Shown here in pieces: positions 1-10,789 of a stretch of 64,000 nt of DNA. Both the position numbers and the translations under genes were made by a program. The stretch comes from Nocardioides sp. B-3. GTDB lineage: Bacteria > Actinomycetota > Actinomycetes > Propionibacteriales > Nocardioidaceae. Numbering within the stretch: position 1 is the first letter of the stretch; the number at the start of each line of letters is the position of its first letter. The stretch covers positions 3,472,001 to 3,536,000 of the forward strand of contig NZ_CP087968.1 in assembly GCF_024703895.1 (NCBI RefSeq), in the 5' to 3' direction. The notes below the pieces were generated by a model that searched no databases, had not been told where the DNA came from, and worked only from the letters and a program-made list of their open reading frames with translations.

Positions 1-1846
1 CCTGCCCGGACAGGCTCGGCATGGGAGCGAGCACCGGTGGCGGAGGAGGGGTGGTGCTGCGGCGTACGGACCCGATGGAGGAGTCGTCGTGGTGGTGCTC
101 CTCGATGACGGCCTCGTGCGCGGCCGCGTCGAGCAGGGTGCGGAACGGGCCGGCCTCGGTGGCGAGCCGGCCGCGCGGCCCCTGCTGCACGATCCGACCC
201 GACTCCGGGACGGCGACCCGCTCGGCACGCTCGGTGGTGGAGAGCCGGTGGGCCACGAGGATGCCGGTGCGACCCGAGATCAGGCGGTCGGCGGCACGGA
301 CCACCCGCGCCTCGGTCACCGGGTCCATGCGTGCCGTGGCCTCGTCGAGGACGACCACGCTGACGTCGCGCACGAGGAGCCGGGCGAACGCGACGAGCTG
401 CTCCTCGCCGGCGGACAGGCTGGTGCCGCCGGGGCCGAGCACGGTGTCGAGCCCGACGGGCAGGCCGGCCACCCAGTCGGTGAGGCCGAGCTCGGCGATC
501 GCCGCCTCGACGGTGGCGCGGGGGACGTCGTCGAAGAGGGTGACGTTCTCGGCGAGGGTGCCGGCGAGCACCTCGGTGCGCTGGGTGACGACGCCGACCG
601 CAGCACGCAGCTGTTGCAGGTCGAGGTCGCGCACGTCGGTGCCGCCGAGCAGCACGGTGCCGCGGGGCGGTTCGACGGCGCGCGAGAGCAGCGACGCCGG
701 GGTCGACTTGCCAGAGCCGGTGCGGCCGACGAGGGCGCAGGTGTGGCCGGCCGGAACGAGGAGGTCGACGTCGCGCAGGGCGAAGCTGCCGGTGCCGTAG
801 CTGAACTCGAGGTCGCGGAACTCCACGTCGAGCGGGCCCTCGGGCAGCGGCAGGCCGCCGTTCGGCTCGGCGGGGAGGCGAGCATCCCGCGGAGTCGCAG
901 GACCGCGCCGAACCCTTCCTGCAGGTCGGGCAGGTGGCGCGCCAGCATGTCGACGCCGCCGACGAACATCGTCGTCACCGGGAACAGCGTCACGAGGCGA
1001 GCCGTGGACAGGTCGCCGGACAGGACCAGCGCGATGCCGACGACGCCGACCGCGGCCGGGGCTCCGTGCAGGAGCCCACCACTGCGCCGGGTGATGCGGG
1101 TCTCGACCAGCAGCACGGCGTCGAGAGTGCGGTGGACCACGGACGCCGGGTGGGCGTTGCGCCGCAGGACGTGCGCCCGGCCCAGCGACGTACGCAGGTC
1201 GTCACGGGCGGCGACGCCCTCCTCGGTGGAGGCGGCGTGGTCGGTCCAGGGCGGCTTCCTCGATGACCTTGAACTTCGAGACCGGGGGCAGCAGCCGGCG
1301 CACGGACATGAACGCCACCGCTGCGGTGAGCGGGAACAGGAAGGCGGCGGGCCACCACGTCAGGCTGGCCACCACCCAGAGCGGACCCGAGGCCGGGAAG
1401 GTGCGTGCCGCCATCCACACGCCCCAGCGCATCAGCTGGCCGACCTCCCGTGTGTCGTCGTCGATGCGGTCGAGGATCTCGCCGACGGCCTGCTCGGAGA
1501 GCTCGGCCGGGGGTTGTGCCATCGCCGCGTCGAGGAGGTCGGAGCGGAGCTGGCCCTCGGCGCGATCGACCACGGTGGCCCACATCGTCTTGGCGATGGT
1601 GTCGACCACAGCGCCGCCCACCACGCACACCGCGAGCAGCACCACCAGCCGAGAGGCGGCGTCGTCGGCCAGCCGCCCGGCGAACATCGCGCCGAGGGAC
1701 GCCGCGACTGCCCCGAACAGCGACATCGAGAAGCAGAGCACCGTCAGCGGACGTCGGACCCGGCGCCAGTCGACCGGCATCCGTGGCGGCGGCGGCGACG
1801 CTGGCGTCCCCCGCATGGTCTCCGACTCGAGCTGTGTCCCCGTCAC
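1..1846 (-). CDS. ABC exporter, fused membrane and ATPase domains (partial, frameshifted)
   Basis: Type I ABC transporter half with an N-terminal transmembrane domain and a C-terminal ATPase in one chain. It probably works as a homodimer or pairs with a partner beyond the left edge; substrate unknown. Visible ATPase motifs are Walker A (GRTGSGKST), a Q-loop (VVTQRTEV), a signature-like LSAGEEQ and Walker B followed by DEATARMDP. The reading frame runs off the left edge, so the C-terminus is missing. The frame changes near 1250 and 880; both breaks lie at or beside CCWGG-type positions and look like sequence errors. The start is GTG at 1846 or ATG near 1816. A terminator separates it from sucB upstream. 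Confidence 0.85.
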
Positions 1847-1906
1847 TGATCAGACGCTACGCGTCGGCACCGACATCGCGCGATCCTTTTCGGCTGCCCA
1901 GAAATG

Positions 1907-1939
1907 ACGAGACCCCGGCGCCGAAGCAACCGGGGTCTC
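1907..1939 (-). terminator. Hairpin terminator downstream of sucB
   Basis: Perfect 11-bp inverted repeat CGAGACCCCGG / CCGGGGTCTCG with an 11-nt loop, lying between the sucB stop and the ABC exporter start. Both genes read leftwards, so it probably ends the lpd-sucB transcript. Confidence 0.7.
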
Positions 1940-1949
1940 GCTCTCGAGG

Positions 1950-3791
1950 TCAGACCTCGAACTGGCCACCCTCGAGGCGCGCCTTGACCGCGGCCGGGAA
2001 GCGGCCGGCGTCGGCGCCGTCCACCGGGCGGTGGTCGTAGGTCAGCGAGAGGTAGACCATGTGGCGCACCGCGATCGTCTCACCGAGGTTGGGGTCGTCG
2101 ATGACGACCGGACGCTTCACGACCGCGCCCGGGCCGAGGATCGCGACCTGCGGCGTGTTGATGATCGGGGTGTCGAACAGGGCCCCGAAGCTGCCGAGGT
2201 TGGTGATCGTGAACGTGCCGCCCGACAGCTCGTCGGGGCCGATCTTGTTGGTGCGGGTGCGCTCGGCGACGTCGGCGATCTTCTTGGCCGGGCCCGCGAT
2301 CGACAGGTCGCCCGCGTCCTTGACGACCGGCGTGAGCAGGCCCTTCTCGGTGTCCACCGCGAACGCGATGTTCTCGCGGTCGTAGTAGGTGATCGTGCCC
2401 TCGTCGGTGTTGATCGCCGCGTTGAGCTTGGGGTGCTCCTTGAGGGGTGTCGATCGCCGCCTTCGCGAAGAACGGCAGGTAGGTCAGCTTCACGCCCTCG
2501 CGGGCCGGAAGTCGGCCTTCACGCTCTCGCGCAGCCGCGCGACGGTGGTGACGTCGACCTCCATCACCCGGGTGAGCTGGGCAGCGGTCTGCAGCGAGCC
2601 CACCATCCGCTCGGCGATGATCTTGCGCAGGCGCGAGACCTTCTCGGTGGTGCCACGCAGGTTGGAGGGCGACACCCCGACGGCAGCAGGAGCAGCAGGC
2701 TGTACGGCGCCCGCCGGAGCCGCAGCGGCGGCCGGCGCGGCAGCGGCCGCAGGAGCAGCCTTCGCCGCGGCAGCGTCGAGGATGTCCTGCTTGCGGATGC
2801 GACCTCCGACGCCGGTGCCGGTGACGGCAGCCGAGTCGATCCCGTGCTGGGACGCCATCTTGCGCACCAGCGGGGTCACGTAGGAGCTCTGGTCGTCCGC
2901 GGAGGACGGTGCCGAGGATGCCGTCGGGGCGGGAGCGGCCGGGGCCGGTGCAGCCGCGTGGGCGGGTGCGGCCGGAGCAGCCGGAGCGGGAGCGGGAGCG
3001 GCGGCGGGGGCAGGTGCCGGTGCGGCCGGTGCGGCCGGAGCCTCGGCGGCGGGTGCTGCCGGCGCTTCGGGTGCCTTCTCCTCGGCGGGCTTCTCCTCCG
3101 CAGCAGGCGCCGCTGCCGGGGCGGCGTCGCCCGAACCGATGGTGGCCAGCTCGGCGCCGACCTCGACCGTCTCGTCCTCCCGGACCTTGATCTCCAGCAG
3201 CTTGCCGGCGACCGGCGAGGGGATCTCGGTGTCGACCTTGTCGGTGGAGACCTCGAGCAGCGGCTCGTCGACCGCGACGTCGTCGCCGACCTGCTTGAGC
3301 CAGCGGGTGACGGTGCCCTCGGTCACGGACTCACCGAGAGCCGGGAGCGTGACGGACGTGGACGCGCCGCCGCCAGAAGCAGCGGGTGCGGCGGGGGCGG
3401 CGGGGGCTTCCTCGACGGGAGCGGGTGCCTCGGCAGCCGGAGCAGCGGGCGCTTCCTCGACAGGGGCGGGTGCCTCGGCGGCCGGAGCGGCCTCGGCGGG
3501 TGCTTCCTCAGCGGGTGCCTCGGCGGCCGGAGCGGACTCGCCGCCACCCTCGCCGGCCTCACCCACGACGGCCAGCACGGCACCGACCTCGACGGTGTCG
3601 TCCTCGTTGGCCCGGATCTCGAGCAACGTGCCCGCGACCGGCGAGGGGATCTCGGTGTCGACCTTGTCGGTGGAGACCTCGAGCAACGGCTCGTCGACGG
3701 CCACGGCGTCGCCGACCTGCTTGAGCCAGCGGGTGACGGTGCCTTCGGTGACGGATTCGCCGAGGGCGGGGAGGGTGACTTCGGAGGCCAT
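1950..3791 (-). CDS. sucB: Dihydrolipoamide acyltransferase (E2), two lipoyl domains
   Basis: E2 core enzyme of a 2-oxoacid dehydrogenase complex, transferring acyl groups from lipoyl-lysine to CoA. Two nearly identical N-terminal lipoyl domains each carry the modified lysine in [15 protein letters not shown]. They are joined by long Ala/Pro/Glu linkers, followed by an E3-binding domain ([16 protein letters not shown]) and the catalytic domain ending in the active-site [11 protein letters not shown]. The start [12 protein letters not shown] at 3791 fits the lipoyl fold. Frame breaks near 2505 (CCTGG read as CCGG restores DFLAREGVK) and near 2445 (extra C in a C-run). Lies 37 bp downstream of lpd on the same strand. 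Actinobacterial E2s of this type serve 2-oxoglutarate and/or pyruvate dehydrogenase; sequence alone does not decide which. Confidence 0.93.
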
Positions 3792-3828
3792 GGGCTTTCC
3801 TTCGCTCGCGTAGTGAGTTGTCGGTGGA

Positions 3829-5216
3829 TCAGGAGTGGGCGTGCAGGGCCTTGCCGGCGAGCGCGAGGTGCGCCTCACCGAGGGCTTCGTTCTGGGTGGG
3901 GTGCGCGTGGATCAGCGGTGCGACGTCGTCGGCGTGGGCTTCCCAGCTGTAGATCAGCTGCGCCTCTCCGATCAGCTCGCCGACCCGGTCACCGACCATG
4001 TGCACGCCGAGGACGGGGCCGTCCTTGAGGCCGACCAGCTTCACGAAGCCGGCGGTCTGGAGGATCTGGCTCTTGCCGTTGCCGCCGAGGTCGTAGGTGA
4101 TGGTGGTGATGTCGTCGCCGTACTGCTCCCGCGCCTTCGCCTCGTCGAGGCCGACCGATGCGATCTCGGGGTGCGAGTAGGTGACGCGCGGGATGCCGGC
4201 CTCGTCGATCGGCTTCGGGTCGAGCCCGGCGATCTCCTCGGCCACGAAGATGCCCTGCTGGAAGCCGCGGTGGGCCAGCTGCAGGCCCGGCACGATGTCA
4301 CCGACCGCGAAGACGCCCTCGACATTGGTGCGGCAGCGTTCGTCGGCGAGCACGAATCCGCGGTCCATGGCGATGCCCTGCTCCTCGTAGCCCGGGCCCC
4401 GGGTCGACGGTCCGCGACCGACGGCGACGAGCAGGAGCTCGGCCTCGATCACGTCGCCACCCTCGACGGTCACGGCGACGCCGGAGTCGGTGGTCTTCAC
4501 GCTCTGGAACGGGGTGCCGGTGCGGAAGGCGATCTTGCGCTTGCGGAACGCCCGCTCGAGCGCCTTGGACGACGCCTCGTCCTCCGCGGCGACGAGCCGG
4601 GGGAGCGCCTCGATGATGGTGACCTCCGCGCCGAAGCTCGCCCACACGCTCGCGAACTCGCAGCCGATGACGCCGCCGCCGAGCACGATCACCGACGCGG
4701 GCACCCGGTCGAGCTTGAGCGCGTGCTCGGAACTGATGACGCGCTCGCCGTCGAGCTCGAGCCCGGGCAGCGACTTTGAGTAGGAGCCGGACGCCAGCAC
4801 CGAGGCTCTTCCCGGTGTACGTCGAAGCGCCGACCGTCACCGTGCGGGGCCCGGTCACGCGCCCCTCGCCCTCGATGACCGTGATGCCGCGGGACTTGAT
4901 CAGCCCGGTCAGCCCCTTGAACAACCGCGAGACGACGCCGTCCTTGTAGGAGTTGACGCCCGCCATGTCGATGCCCTCGAGAGTGGCGCTGACGCCGAAC
5001 TTCGAGGCGTCGCGTGCCGAGTCGGCAACCTCCGCGGCGTGCAGCAGCGCCTTGGTCGGGATGCAGCCCACATGGAGGCAGGTGCCGCCGAGGTTGCCCT
5101 TCTCCACCCGGGCCAACGGTGAGCCCGAGCTGTGCCGCGCGGAGTGCACACGCGTAGCCGCCGGAACCAGCGCCGAGAATGAGTACGTCGAAGTCGCCGT
5201 CGGTCACGGGCCCCAT
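3829..5216 (-). CDS. lpdA: Dihydrolipoyl dehydrogenase (E3)
   Basis: FAD-dependent flavoprotein that reoxidises dihydrolipoamide with NAD+ for the 2-oxoacid dehydrogenases and the glycine cleavage system. Visible: N-terminal FAD motif [10 protein letters not shown], redox-active pair [14 protein letters not shown]-binding [10 protein letters not shown], second FAD motif [11 protein letters not shown] and the dimer-interface base HAHPTQNEA. Start ATG at 5216 lies just before the FAD motif; a GTG three codons later is an alternative. Two frame breaks, near 5112 (CCTGG read as CCCGGG) and 4805 (CCTGG read as CCTCGG), vanish when the pentamer is restored, giving a full-length ~460-aa enzyme. First gene of an lpd-sucB pair. 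Confidence 0.95.
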
Positions 5217-5301
5217 CCTTGCACTTCTTGTGTGCCTGTCCACACCGGGTGCGTACCGGCCGGTTGCCCGGATCCTTCGGTACGACAGGCACAATGTCGG
5301 C

Positions 5302-5662
5302 ATGGGACTGCTAGACCGATTTCGTCGATCCGGGCGCGTGCGCCGACCAGCGCACGACGGCCTGCGCACCGGTTCGACTTCGGTCCGCGCGTCCGACGGA
5401 CACGATGTCGCGCACCTGACCGACTTCGTGACCAGTCGCCGTGGCGTCGAGGGATTCGTCGAACCACGCACCGCGGTCAGCGACGTGACGCTGCTGCTGG
5501 TCGCGCACGATGGTGAGTGGACGAGGCGACGTGTCCCGAGCGTCCAGTGGGCGCACAGCTTCGCCAACAAGCACCGAGGTGCCGTCCTACGACGCCGCCG
5601 TCGTCGGCATCCCGCAGCGCATGCGCGACTTCAACAGCCGCAAGAAGGCCGGCGGGCTCTAG
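5302..5662 (+). CDS. Conserved small protein of unknown function (~120 aa)
   Basis: Starts MGLLDRFRRS and ends [15 protein letters not shown] single-base break near 5569 (CCAGG read as CCGAGG) joins the two halves. I do not recognise a domain; there is no signal peptide or membrane segment. It lies between divergent lpd and convergent pepA. Its TAG stop (5660-5662) overlaps the pepA stop on the other strand through one CTAG tetramer. Confidence 0.65.
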
Positions 5663-7174
5663 CCTGCTGAGAGCGAGCGGGCGTACTCCACGATCGTGGT
5701 GACCCCGAAGCCGGTGCCACCGGACGGGACGTGGCCGTAGGGCCCGCCGGTGTTGATCTCCTTGCCGGCGATGTCGAGGTGGGCCCGGGGCAGCCCCGCG
5801 GTGAACTCGCGCAGGAAGGCCGCGGCCATCAGGCCGCCGCCCCAGCGGACCCAGTCGTGCTGGAGCAGGTCGGCGACCTTGGACGCCTTGATCCGCTCCG
5901 ACATCTCCTCGGGGGATCGGCATCTGCCAGTGCTGCTCGCCGGCACGGGCACCGGCCGCGAGCACCTCGTCGACGATCTCCTGCGAGCCGAGTACGGCGC
6001 CGACCTTGTCGCCCGGGGCCAGCTGGAGGTGACCGGTGAGGGTCGCGACGTCGACGATCACGTCGGGCGACTCCTCGGTCGCGAGCACCAGTGCGTCGCC
6101 GAGCAGCATCCGGCCCTCGGCGTCGGTGTTGGCGATCTCGACCGTCGTGCCGCCGTACATCGTGACCACGTCGCCGGGACGGAAGGACGAGCCCGACACC
6201 ATGTTCTCGGCCATCGGCGCGAAGGTGGTGATCCGGATCGGCAGGCCCAGCCGCGCGATCGCGAGGGTTGCGGCGATGACGCACGCCGCGCCGCCCATGT
6301 CGCCCTTCATGCTTGCCATCGTCGAGGCGGGCTTGATGGTGAGGCCGCCGGAGTCGAAGGTGATGCCCTTGCCGACGAGGGCGAGGTGGGTGGTGGCGTC
6401 CTTGGGGGAGTAGGTCAGCTTCGCCGGGCGCGGCGTCGCGTCCGAGCCGTTGCCGACGGCGAGGGTGCCGCCCAGTCCCCGCTCGGTCAGGGTGTCGTGG
6501 TCCCAGATCTCCGGGCCCACCTTGGGCGCCCCTCGGCCCTTCGTCACCGTGTGGTGCGCCTCGGTCACGGCGTCGGCGAAGCCGGCGGGCGTCAGGTGGC
6601 CGGGCGGCTCGTTGACCCAGTCGCGGACGAGGCGGACGGCGTCGGCGAGGACCTGCGCCTCCTCGAACGCGGTGATCGCCTCGGCCTTGCGCGCGATCGG
6701 GCTGAGCACGACGACGTCGCCGGGGCCCGATGACGCGTCATCCGTCTTCGACCCGCTCTTGTGCGCGGTGTAGGTGTAGCCCCCGAGCAGGTGGCCCCGG
6801 GTCACGGCGTCGACGAGGGCCGGGGTGTCGGCGGGCAGCGCGACCGCGACCGACGCGGAGTTCGGCACGCTGCGCGCGGCGACGCCGGCGCTGCGCCGTG
6901 CTGCCGTGTCGTCGGGCTCGGAGCCCAGCCCGACGAGGACGAGTAGGTGTGCGTTGATGACACCGTTGGTGGGCAGGCGCACCATCTCGCCGACCTTGCC
7001 GGTGACGCCGAGCGAGGAGAGCAGCGGCGCCCACTTGCGGCCCCGGGCCGCGGCAACGTCGGCGCCCGCGTCGCACACCACCGGGCCCTTGTCGGAGGCG
7101 AGGACGCCGACCACGACGGCCTCCGCCCGGGTCTTGGCGGGGCTTGCGCTGCGCAGCGTGTACGTCGTCGTCAC
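5659..7174 (-). CDS. pepA: Leucyl aminopeptidase (M17)
   Basis: Cytosolic two-metal aminopeptidase removing N-terminal residues from peptides. The M17 fingerprint [14 protein letters not shown] is present, as are metal-ligand segments [11 protein letters not shown] and MKGDMGGA. Ends in a conserved [22 protein letters not shown] tail. About 500 aa, normal for the family. One frame break near 5915 (CCAGG read as CCGAGG restores MPIPQEMSERIK). Start ATG at 7174; gcvT diverges from it across a 54-bp gap. Confidence 0.94.
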
Positions 7175-7228
7175 CCCGGCACTTTAGGTCAGGGTGGACG
7201 GCCCGGGCGCTGGGGTAGGTTTCGGGCC

Positions 7229-8355
7229 ATGGTTGACGCGACCCTCAAGCAGTCCCCGCTGCACGACCGCCACGTTGCTCTCGGTGCGAAGCTCGCCGAG
7301 TTCGGTGGCTGGTCCATGCCCCTCGAATATCCCGCCGGCGTGGTCAAGGAGCACACCACCGTCCGTGAGTCGGTGGGCATCTTCGACGTGAGCCACCTCG
7401 GCAAGGCGATGGTCAGCGGCCCCGGGGCGGCCGACTTCGTCAATGCCACGCTCTCCAACGACCTCGCCAAGATCGAGGCCCGGCAAGGCGCAGTACACCC
7501 TGTGCTGCGACGCCGCGACCGGCGGCATCGTCGACGACCTGATCGCCTACTACCGGGACGACGAGCACGTGCTGCTCGTCCCCAACGCCGCCAACACCGC
7601 CGAGGTCGTACGCCGCCTGCAGGCCGAGGCTCCGGACGGTGTCTCGGTCAAGGACCACCACGACGACTACGTCGTCCTCGCGGTCCCGGGGCACCAAGTC
7701 CGACGAGGTGCTCCAGCGCGTCGGACTCCCGGTCGGCCACGAGTACATGTCGTTCGTCGAGGCGCAGATCCCCGACGTGCTCGGCACGGACATCGGTGTC
7801 GTGGTGTGCCGCACCGGCTACACCGGCGAGCGCGGCTACGAGCTGATCGCCCGCAACGACGCCGCCGGCCCGCTGTGGGACGCGCTGCTGGAGGCCGGCG
7901 AGGAGTTCGGGATGCTGGCGTGCGGGCTCGGCTCGCGCGACACACTCCGCACCGAGATGGGCTACCCGCTCCACGGCCGGGACATCACCATCGACGTCAA
8001 CCCGGTCGAGGCCGGCCTGAGCTGGGCCGTCGGCTGGAAGAAGGACGCCTTCTGGGGACGCGACGCCATCGTGGCGGTCAAGGAGGCCGGGCCCCAGCGC
8101 CGCCTGCGCGGCCTGATCGCCACCGGCCGCGGCATCCCGCGACCCGGCATGGGCGTCACGCTGACCCGGGACGTCCCGCTGTGCGACATCACGTCGGGCA
8201 CGTTCTCGCCGACGCTGAAGAAGGGCATCGGGATGGCGCTGGTGCCGGTCATGGTCAACGCCGAGGCCGAGGTCGGCGTCGACGTGCGTGGTCGGCGCGA
8301 GATCTTCCAGCTCGTGAAGCCGCCGTTCGTCGACACCTCCGTCAAGGAGTCGTGA
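7229..8355 (+). CDS. gcvT: Glycine cleavage T protein (aminomethyltransferase)
   Basis: T protein moves the aminomethyl carbon from the lipoylated H protein to tetrahydrofolate. The chain starts [15 protein letters not shown] and contains the family features [34 protein letters not shown] and [20 protein letters not shown]. About 375 aa. Breaks near 7485 and 7688 disappear if CCAGG or CCTGG is restored; the second gives the expected [11 protein letters not shown]. gcvH and gcvP are not in the window. lpdA nearby supplies the matching E3. TGA overlaps the ATG of the next small gene. Confidence 0.94.
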
Positions 8356-8607
8356 TGCTGCCCGACCAGCCGCCGACCTTCCGACCTCCGTCCGCCACCG
8401 AGCGGCCGTGGTCCCGGCGCCTCGAGGACGCGGCCGGCAACGAGGTCGCGGCCGAGGAGTTCGCCGGGCAGCGGTTCCTCTCCCCGGGCCGACGCCGAGT
8501 CGTGGGTCGGGGAGATCTGGGCCGAGCTCGCCGAGGCCGGCGTCGACGCGGTGACGCTGTTCGAGCACGAGCGGCAGGTCTACGGGCCGATGTCGCTGCA
8601 CGCCTGA
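8355..8607 (+). CDS. Small conserved protein of unknown function (~83 aa)
   Basis: ATG overlaps the gcvT stop by one base, suggesting translational coupling. The N-terminus is [12 protein letters not shown] and the C-terminus YGPMSLHA. The two halves are joined at about 8487, where CCTGG appears to have become CCCGGG. No domain recognised; acidic, soluble-looking. Confidence 0.6.
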
Positions 8608-8652
8608 CCCATCCGGGAGCACTCCGGCCACGAACGAGGGGTGGAGGTGCGG

Positions 8653-9379
8653 ATGGACACCCACGACGACTTCGTGGCCGCTCGCCGCTCCTCGTTGATC
8701 GACGAGTTCGGCGGGGGAGCGGTGGTCGAGGCCGCCGTCGACCGCGCCCTCGCGCGCTGCCGCCGCCGCTGGGCGACGCTCGAGCAGACCACGGACGTCG
8801 AGGCGCACGTCCGTGACCTCGTGACGGAGGAGCTGGAGCGTCCCTCGTCGCCGCCGGCTGACGTTCTACGCCCTCGGTGCGTTCGTGGTCGCGGCCGTCG
8901 TCGTCGCGGTCGTCTCGCTGCAACCGACGCCACCCGCCGTACGGACCGAGGTCAATCGGGTGCCCGTGCCGTGGTTCGCCGACGGCGAGCTGCACCTCGC
9001 CGACGTGGTCGTGTCCCTGCCGCGCGCCGGCTCGTTCGCTCCGCTCGGCGACGGGGTCGTGATCGAGGACTCGGAAGGGGCGCTGAGGTTCGTCGATGCG
9101 GATGGCGACGTGTCCGACTTCGACCGGGCAATGCCCGCCGTCCCGGAGCCGGACGTGCCCGCGCCGTACGACGTGGACGCCCCCACGCGCCTCGACGTCA
9201 CCCTCGCGCCCGACGGCCAACCGGTGCACCTGATGGAGATCTCGCTGTCGCGGCACGAGGGCGAGATCTACCTGCGCAACTCCGAGACGGTACGGCGGAT
9301 GTTCCTCATCTGCCGCGATCCCGGCTGCGCCTCGGTCCGGCGGGTCGTGGTGCCCGGCGCCGACGTGCGCCTGCGCTGA
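8653..9379 (+). CDS. Single-pass membrane protein of unknown function
   Basis: About 240 aa: an N-terminal helical region ([17 protein letters not shown]), one hydrophobic segment ([17 protein letters not shown]) and an extracytoplasmic C-terminal domain. The frame changes near 8863 just before the membrane segment. The topology resembles small anti-sigma-type or membrane-anchored regulators, but no family motif is visible and no function is claimed. Start ATG 8653 preferred; GTG 8641 is possible. Confidence 0.55.
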
Positions 9380-9410
9380 GAGCCGCTCCGCTCGCAGTAT
9401 TGTCGGGCGC

Positions 9411-10205
9411 ATGCAGGCCTACCTCGACCTCCTCCAGCGGCTCCTCGATGACGGCGCGGAGAAGTCCGACCGGACGGGCACCGGCACCTACAGCGTCTTC
9501 GGGCACCAGATGCGGTTCAACCTCGCCGAGGGCTTCCCGCTGGTGACGACGAAGAAGATCCACACCCGGTCCGTCTTCGGCGAGCTGCTGTGGTTCCTGC
9601 GCGGTGACACCAACGTCAAGTGGCTCAACGACCGCGGGATCTCCATCTGGGACGAGTGGGCCGACGACAACGGCGACCTCGGCCCGGTCTACGGCTACCA
9701 GTGGCGCTCTCGGCCGACTCCCGACGGCCGCCACATCGACCAGTCCGCGCAGGTCGTCCAGCAGATCAAGGACAACCCCGACAGCCGCCGGCACATCGTC
9801 TCCGCACGGAACGTCGCCGACATCGGCGAGATGGCGCTGCCGCCCTGCCACACGCTGATCCAGTTCTACGTCGCCGACGGCAAGCTCTCCTGCCAGCTCT
9901 ACCAGCGCTCGGGCGACGTCTTCCTCGGCGTCCCGTTCAACATCGCGTCCTACGCCCTGCTCACCCACATGGTCGCGCAGGTCTGCGGTCTCGAGGTCGG
10001 CGACTTCGTGCACACGATCGGCGACGCGCACCTCTACTCCAACCACGACGACCGGGCGCGGCTCCAGCTCACCCGTGACGTCCGCCCGCTACCGCGACTG
10101 GTGCTGAACGAGTCGATCACCGAGATCGACGGCTTCGACCTCGAGGACATCGGCCTCGAGGGCTACGACCCGCACCCCGGGATCAAGGCTCCCGTTGCCG
10201 TCTGA
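9411..10205 (+). CDS. thyA: Thymidylate synthase
   Basis: Converts dUMP to dTMP using methylene-tetrahydrofolate. Intact 264-aa ThyA with nucleophile cysteine in LPPCHTL, dUMP-binding [16 protein letters not shown] and the C-terminal IKAPVAV. One of the few long genes here with no frame break. The stop overlaps the start of folA, which recycles the dihydrofolate it produces. Confidence 0.98.
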   Translation: MQAYLDLLQRLLDDGAEKSDRTGTGTYSVFGHQMRFNLAEGFPLVTTKKIHTRSVFGELLWFLRGDTNVKWLNDRGISIWDEWADDNGDLGPVYGYQWRSRPTPDGRHIDQSAQVVQQIKDNPDSRRHIVSARNVADIGEMALPPCHTLIQFYVADGKLSCQLYQRSGDVFLGVPFNIASYALLTHMVAQVCGLEVGDFVHTIGDAHLYSNHDDRARLQLTRDVRPLPRLVLNESITEIDGFDLEDIGLEGYDPHPGIKAPVAV

Positions 10206-10697
10206 GGCCGGTCGGCGCCTCACGCTTGTCGCGGCGTACGCCGACGGGCGCGTGATCGGCGACGACGGCTCGATCCCGTGGCACATCAGCGAGGACTTCG
10301 CCCACTTCAAGGCGGTCACGATGGGCGGCGTGCTCCTCATGGGCCGCGCGACACGGGACTCCATCGGCCGCCCGCTCCCGGGTCGCACCACGATCGTGCT
10401 GACCCGTTCGACGACCCGGTCGGCCGAGGGCGCTCTCGTCGCCCATTCCCTTGATGTGGCCCCGGCCTTGGCCGCCACGCTCGACGGCGAGACCTTCGTC
10501 GTCGGGGGAGCGCAGATCTACGAGCTGGCACTGCCGCTGGCCACCCACCGGTCCTCACCGAGATCTCACTGTCGCCCGCGGGTGACGCGCGCCATCCCGA
10601 GTTCTCGCTCGACGAGTGGACCGAGGTCCGCCGCGAGCACCGCCCCGACCTCGGCCTCGACTGGGTGTGGTGGGAGCGTCATACGCCCCGAGCCTGA
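10195..10697 (+). CDS. folA: Dihydrofolate reductase
   Basis: Reduces dihydrofolate to tetrahydrofolate with NADPH. Family residues visible: [35 protein letters not shown] and the [10 protein letters not shown] segment. The likely start is TTG at 10195, inside the thyA coding end. The frame breaks at 10548-10551: CCAGG read as CCGG; restoring it gives THQVLTEISL and the end [10 protein letters not shown]. The stop lies 2 bp before the left end of the insertion sequence, so the gene is complete. Confidence 0.92.
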
Positions 10698-10698
10698 G

Positions 10699-10739
10699 GA
10701 CAGCGGTACCCGGCGGTCACTGGGTGGCTGTCGTGGATT
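10699..10739 (+). repeat. Left terminal inverted repeat of the IS
   Basis: Begins GACAGCGGTACCCGGC and ends GGCTGTCGTGGATT. It matches the reverse complement of 12461-12500 over nearly its full length with a few mismatches and one extra base. Confidence 0.85.
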
Positions 10740-10789
10740 CGCGGCGGCGACGGTTGAGTCGGGCGCCGGGCGTGGCCCGGCGGCCGGCG

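Noticed and set aside
89..1849. 586-codon open frame on the plus strand opposite the ABC exporter
   Set aside because: Translation is Arg/Gly/His-rich with no domain, and the minus strand shows clear ABC motifs; it is a high-GC shadow frame.
3380..3560. Alanine/proline repeat as a tandem-repeat element
   Set aside because: It is the flexible linker of the lipoyl-domain protein in frame, not a DNA-level satellite.
7175..7228. Possible glycine riboswitch before gcvT
   Set aside because: Only 54 bp separate pepA and gcvT starts, too short for the aptamer, and no conserved elements are visible.
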